Of a DNA stretch of 64,000 nucleotides, positions 62,325 to 64,000 are shown piece by piece. The stretch lies in assembly GCF_003014755.1 (NCBI RefSeq), contig NZ_PYAW01000001.1, positions 1,922,001-1,986,000 on the forward strand, read 5' to 3'. Each line of letters begins with the position of its first letter. The stretch's first letter is position 1. The translations under genes were made by a program, and so were the position numbers. This stretch comes from Chitinophaga niastensis (GTDB taxonomy: Bacteria > Bacteroidota > Bacteroidia > Chitinophagales > Chitinophagaceae). The notes beneath the pieces were generated by a model. The model searched no databases, was not told the origin of the DNA, and saw only the letters and a list, made by a program, of their open reading frames with translations.

Positions 62325-63443
62325 TTAGTGTGTTTTCATTAAGTAACCAAACAAACCATGTGTTTCTTCTACAGGGCCTGCTGTGAAAAATAACTGTTTT
62401 GGGTTGGCCTTAGGTACATCATTTTCCAATGCCCATAACCCCTGAATAACGATAGGGATGTCCTTGTTCTGTAAAGGACCTACAAATTTTCCATCATCAT
62501 CATACATGTTAATACGGCCATCGCCAAAGTTGCCGACGAGGATAGCATGTGTCAGATTACAGAATGGGGTTCCAGATTCTACCATTCCCCATGGAGAGTT
62601 AAGCGCTCCCTGCGATGCAAATCTTTTTATCAGCATGCCATTGGTTCCGTAAATATCTACATATCCGTTGCCCGGACCGGATTGATCATCCATTTTGTTA
62701 GGCTTTTGTAAGGCATAAGTAACAAATAATCTTTTGCCTATAAGCCTGATATTGAAAGGTGCAAAGCCGGCAGGGATGGTCGGATCATGGAATGGTTTTG
62801 TAGTAACCAGGTTAAAATCTTTATCAAAAACATCCACTTTAGCATCCCTGAAATTAGTGGCATACAGGAAATTACTGCCGCCATCATTAGCTAATGCCAG
62901 TCCTTTATACACTGCCATTTGTGAGGATCTGTTGGCTACAATCACAGCTGCACTGCCGCCAGCCCAGGCTGCAATGGTACCGTCTTCTGTAGCAAAAATA
63001 AACTTGCTGGGGGTAGGTTGTTTACCACTCCAGATAACAAAATCTGTTGTGCTGTTAAATACAACGCCGGTAGGCGCACCGGAACCGGTACCATCGGGGC
63101 CGGGAATGGTTACTGAGGGGCGCAGGGTGGCGCCTGTTTTATCATAAACGGGACTGAGGCCGGTATGGTTAGCAGCCAGCCAAAAAGGACCACTGGGGGC
63201 CACCGCAATCCCCCAGGCATTAACAAGACCCGTATCAATTCTGGCGGCACCAAAACCGCTAACATCTGCCACTAAATTGGTTTGTTTGTAATCGTCCAGT
63301 ATAATTTCCTGGACCAGCTGTCTACAACCTGTTATGAGCAGGAGGAGCGTACACGCAAGCACGCTGATAAAAGCAATCATAAAGGGATTGCGGGTGATTT
63401 TGTTTTTCAACGCAGACTGCTCGTTGGCAATTTTTTTTAACAT
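62325..63443 (-). CDS. TIGR03118-type lipoprotein, predicted beta-propeller
   Basis: 372 residues with an N-terminal membrane/lipoprotein signal (ACTLLLLITGCRQ). The start of the mature part (QTNLVADVSGFGAARIDTGL, VNAWGIAVAPSGPFW) is the TIGR03118 family signature. Repeated strands such as GGSNFLYATNFRDAKVDVFD suggest a six-bladed propeller. Function is unknown. It is monocistronic. Confidence 0.88.
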   Translation of the reverse strand: MLKKIANEQSALKNKITRNPFMIAFISVLACTLLLLITGCRQLVQEIILDDYKQTNLVADVSGFGAARIDTGLVNAWGIAVAPSGPFWLAANHTGLSPVYDKTGATLRPSVTIPGPDGTGSGAPTGVVFNSTTDFVIWSGKQPTPSKFIFATEDGTIAAWAGGSAAVIVANRSSQMAVYKGLALANDGGSNFLYATNFRDAKVDVFDKDFNLVTTKPFHDPTIPAGFAPFNIRLIGKRLFVTYALQKPNKMDDQSGPGNGYVDIYGTNGMLIKRFASQGALNSPWGMVESGTPFCNLTHAILVGNFGDGRINMYDDDGKFVGPLQNKDIPIVIQGLWALENDVPKANPKQLFFTAGPVEETHGLFGYLMKTH

Positions 63444-63671
63444 TTTTACAGATTTAAAAGGTGATAAAATGCAACCCTGGGAAGGCTGTGGCCATATTAA
63501 ATTCAGCGGAATAGCAAAGCCTGATTATACTACCAGTCCGGTACAATGAAAAAGGAATGATGGTTAAAAAGAAGGGGCAAGGGAAGACAGGACAATAGAC
63601 TTGCAAGTACGGAGATTACACTAAAAACGTTGCCTCGGGGTAAAAAATTATTTTTAAGGATGCACAAATTC

Positions 63672-63710
63672 AAAAGGGTCAAATCATCTTCCTGATGATT
63701 TGACCCTTTT
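63672..63710. terminator. Terminator between the GH16 and lipoprotein genes
   Basis: A perfect 16-bp stem AAAAGGGTCAAATCAT / ATGATTTGACCCTTTT with a 7-base loop, 17 bases past the GH16 stop on the minus strand; the flanking A and T runs make it usable in both directions. The rest of 63444-63671 shows no gene. Confidence 0.8.
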
Positions 63711-63727
63711 GACAGACTGGAGCTTAG

Positions 63728-64000
63728 TTAATTCTTATAAACCCTTATATAATCCACTTCCATGGATGCGCTGGTAAACGCCGGATCAATGGCGCCGCCA
63801 AAATTACCGCCTATGGCGAAATTAAATATCACAAAGAAATGCTGGTTAAAAGGCAAACTACCTGTATTCGTAAATGTGTAAAATAACTGATCATCTACAT
63901 AAAACCTGATGAGGGTAGGCGACCAGTCAACAGCATATTTGTGAAAGGCAGTAGTTGCATTAGTGATCATCAGCGTACTGCCGTCACCGTTAGCACCGGA
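63728..64000 (-). CDS. GH16-family glycanase, C-terminal part (gene continues beyond window)
   Basis: 91 residues are visible, open to the window edge. FHKYAVDWSPTLIRFYVDDQ, FNQHFFVIFNFAIGGNFGG and ASMEVDYIRVYKN are typical of the C-terminal jelly-roll strands of GH16 laminarinase/beta-glucanase-type enzymes. The catalytic ExDxxE motif would lie outside the window. It is probably secreted; the substrate is not determinable. Confidence 0.88.
   Translation of the reverse strand, partial: SGANGDGSTLMITNATTAFHKYAVDWSPTLIRFYVDDQLFYTFTNTGSLPFNQHFFVIFNFAIGGNFGGAIDPAFTSASMEVDYIRVYKN

Overview
The window looks like chromosomal DNA of a Bacteroidota bacterium, most likely family Chitinophagaceae and plausibly Chitinophaga. 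The evidence is SusC/SusD pairs, several TonB-dependent receptors with carboxypeptidase-regulatory-like N-domains, a FecR with a TonB receptor, a protease with a type IX secretion C-terminal domain, Bacteroidota-type TAnnTTTG promoter elements and weak Shine-Dalgarno sequences. This genus assignment is inference; no rRNA gene is present.

Layout. 1-7.7 kb: end of a polysaccharide-utilisation locus (a secreted glycoside-hydrolase-like protein cut by the window edge, a wrecked remnant that looks like a GH89 alpha-N-acetylglucosaminidase, SusC and SusD). 7.8-13.4 kb: housekeeping genes (AraC/Ogt-type DNA repair methyltransferase, di-haem cytochrome c, DEAD-box helicase, DUF2252 protein, orphan ECF sigma factor), with one long inverted repeat and an elaborate terminator. 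13.6-16.4 kb: a compact arsenic-resistance operon (arsR, arsM, ACR3 efflux pump, arsC) with two copies of a palindromic operator. 16.5-18.5 kb: a DUF1266 protein and a broken M43-type metalloprotease gene.

18.5-33.3 kb: the centrepiece, a class I lanthipeptide (RiPP) gene cluster. It has two short tandem precursor peptides (the first only 56 residues), a TonB-type outer-membrane beta-barrel protein, a full-length LanB dehydratase, a LanC-like cyclase that lacks two of the three canonical zinc ligands, an unrecognised helical protein, and on the opposite strand a membrane-fusion protein with a C39-peptidase ABC exporter that should cut after the Gly-Gly of the leaders. A divergent two-gene ABC exporter upstream may give self-immunity. 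The truncated protease at the left edge and decayed gene fragments at 20.4-20.9 kb suggest the cluster was acquired.

33.8-48.5 kb: a T9SS-secreted trypsin-like protease with three PPC domains, a DUF1579-like protein, an alpha/beta hydrolase, a GNAT acetyltransferase, a Bcr/CflA-type MFS transporter and a Crp-family regulator; then a FecR / STN-containing TonB receptor / two-lipoprotein operon.

48.8-61.2 kb: a patchwork accessory region ending at a tRNA-Asp gene. It holds a lipoprotein, SDR and AraC genes, an AAA ATPase with a nuclease-like C-terminus, a short SWIM-finger protein, repeats, a GH35 beta-galactosidase, a frameshifted and truncated endonuclease/exonuclease/phosphatase gene fused to the C-terminal part of a large serine recombinase, and a restriction-modification cassette (HTH controller plus a single-chain nuclease-methylase-specificity protein). 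A near-identical copy of the tRNA-Asp terminator and 3' tip at 49.3 kb, and another tRNA 3'-end copy at 57.92 kb, point to repeated integration or duplication at this tRNA. 61.4-64 kb: a rhomboid protease, a TIGR03118-type lipoprotein and the C-terminal end of a GH16 glycanase cut by the window edge.
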